Positions 33,605 to 34,110 of a stretch of DNA of 34,110 nucleotides are shown here, in pieces. The position numbers and the translations under genes were made by a program. The stretch is from JAAZFZ01 sp035647435 (lineage in GTDB: Bacteria; Bacillota; Clostridia; Oscillospirales; Acutalibacteraceae): positions 1 through 34,110 of the forward strand of contig DASRNM010000141.1 of the NCBI GenBank assembly GCA_035647435.1, read 5' to 3'. The notes under the pieces were generated by a model. The model saw only the letters and a list, made by a program, of their open reading frames with translations, was not told the origin of the DNA and searched no databases. Positions within the stretch are counted from its first letter, which is position 1; each line of letters opens with the position of its first letter.

Positions 33605-33981
33605 TAATCACATATAACGATGAAACAACGCAAAGCATCGGCTTAGTCAAAGGTGATAAGACATATGTGCATATCAAGTATTCTACTCTCGAGCCGACTG
33701 CCGATAGTGATATGACTGATGAATCTAATAATTATTCTGGAGACTCTAAAACGGCCTCGACGAACTATGAGGCGTACTCATGGATTGAGATTCGGAAAAA
33801 CAATGCTGTTCTGCTTGAAAACCCACCCAAACCGTCCGCACAGGATATTTCAGGTTATGACTGGATTGGTAGGGATAATTGTGGATTAGTTGCGCAAGAC
33901 GGAACAGTCATAAGGTTTGCGTTGTTTTTTATTTTATCACTTTTGTGCGTCTCGTTAAATTTGGACAAAAAACAAATATAA
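33556..33981 (+). pseudogene. Frameshifted fragment of a phage tail-fibre-like protein
   Basis: In a frame different from the gene before it, from about 33565 the sequence reads NAIKNVDVIDGELIITYND, then GLVKGDKTYVHIKYSTLEP and TADSDMTDESNNYSGDSKT and EAYSWIEIR. This is the style of the repeat-rich linker of clostridial phage tail fibres and baseplate proteins. No start with a ribosome binding site is present; it overlaps the end of the previous frame. After about 33810 the similarity stops and the frame ends in a hydrophobic tail that looks accidental. It is best seen as another decayed phage piece. Confidence 0.5.
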
Positions 33982-33995
33982 CCTTGAGTAAAACT

Positions 33996-34034
33996 AACCC
34001 CTGAAACGCTTATATATCAAGCGCTTCAGGGGTT
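33996..34034 (-). terminator. Terminator of the tRNA-Arg gene
   Basis: AACCCCTGAA with TTCAGGGGTT, then CGCTT with AAGCG inside, form a long stem around a seven-base loop. On the minus strand it is followed by AGTTTT and stands just after the tRNA 3' end. Confidence 0.8.
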
Positions 34035-34040
34035 AAATTG

Positions 34041-34110
34041 TGGCCCGCCCGGAGGGATTTGAACCCCCGACCTTCAGAATCGGAATCTGCTGCGATATCC
34101 AACTTCGCTA
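34041..34110 (-). tRNA. tRNA-Arg (anticodon CCG), cut by the window end
   Basis: On the minus strand positions 8-76 of a tRNA are present: D arm GCGA/TCGC, anticodon loop TTCCGAT with anticodon CCG (34083-34081), T arm GGGGG-TTCAAAT-CCCTC, the 3' acceptor strand CGGGCGG, discriminator G and an encoded CCA. The 5' acceptor strand of seven bases lies beyond the window. It reads CGG (Arg). One mismatch (G-A) closes the anticodon stem. The phage fragments next to it suggest that it, or its neighbourhood, served as an integration site. Confidence 0.9.

Overview
The window looks like the chromosome of a low-GC, endospore-forming Firmicute of the class Clostridia, probably a gut-type Oscillospirales/Ruminococcaceae relative. 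The reasons are the ylxM-ffh-rpsP-khpA-rimM-trmD gene order, the sporulation genes ylbJ, yqfC and yqfD, a T-box leucine leader, many TTG starts behind strong AGGAGG-type ribosome binding sites, and near-perfect TTGACA/TATAAT promoters. The taxonomic call is inference from gene content and style, not a database result.

Layout. (1) 1-5008, plus strand: the SRP/ribosome-maturation operon (ylxM, ffh, rpsP, khpA, rimM, trmD), followed by a split two-subunit chromate-type transporter where rplS would often be. (2) 5009-9322: ptsH (HPr) with its own promoter and terminator, then uvrC, rsmD, coaD and a coiled-coil protein. (3) 9323-10159, minus: a membrane protein. (4) 10365-13386, plus: a three-gene ketose-catabolism operon (class II aldolase, divergent triosephosphate-isomerase-like enzyme, FGGY kinase) closed by a strong terminator. 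(5) 17219-13458, minus: a tight run ylbJ, small Cys-rich protein, AhpD-like protein, short-chain dehydrogenase, leuB. (6) 17327-18834, plus: yqfC and yqfD. (7) 18974-20964: a condensation/acetyltransferase-fold protein translationally coupled to a zinc-ribbon membrane protein. (8) 21704-20997 and 22376-21930, minus: DUF421 and YaiI/YqxD proteins. (9) 22508-24459: a stand-alone E2-type acyltransferase and a BNR/sialidase-fold protein. (10) 26547-24516, minus: promoter, leucine T-box and leuA. (11) 30821-26577, minus: a 1414-residue tandem 2-hydroxyacyl-CoA-dehydratase-activase-type protein.

(12) 31025-33981 is different: several fragments of phage head and tail genes in one orientation. They are the tail end of a MuF-like minor head protein carrying a C-terminal extension, a small downstream gene in the position of an immunity gene, a scaffold (GP20-like) N-terminus interrupted by an in-frame TAG and running into a nuclease/polyvalent-protein-like region, and a frameshifted tail-fibre-like piece. 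They lie beside a tRNA-Arg(CCG) gene cut by the window end. This is best read as a decayed prophage at a tRNA.

The most interesting items are the aldolase/TIM/kinase operon with its altered isomerase loop and uncertain start codon, the pseudo-dimeric activase with two complete cysteine pairs, the phage toxin/immunity-like remnant with its in-frame amber codon, the repeat cluster upstream of ptsH, and the sporulation-to-leuB gene run. No CRISPR array, insertion sequence or complete novel multi-gene defence system is visible.
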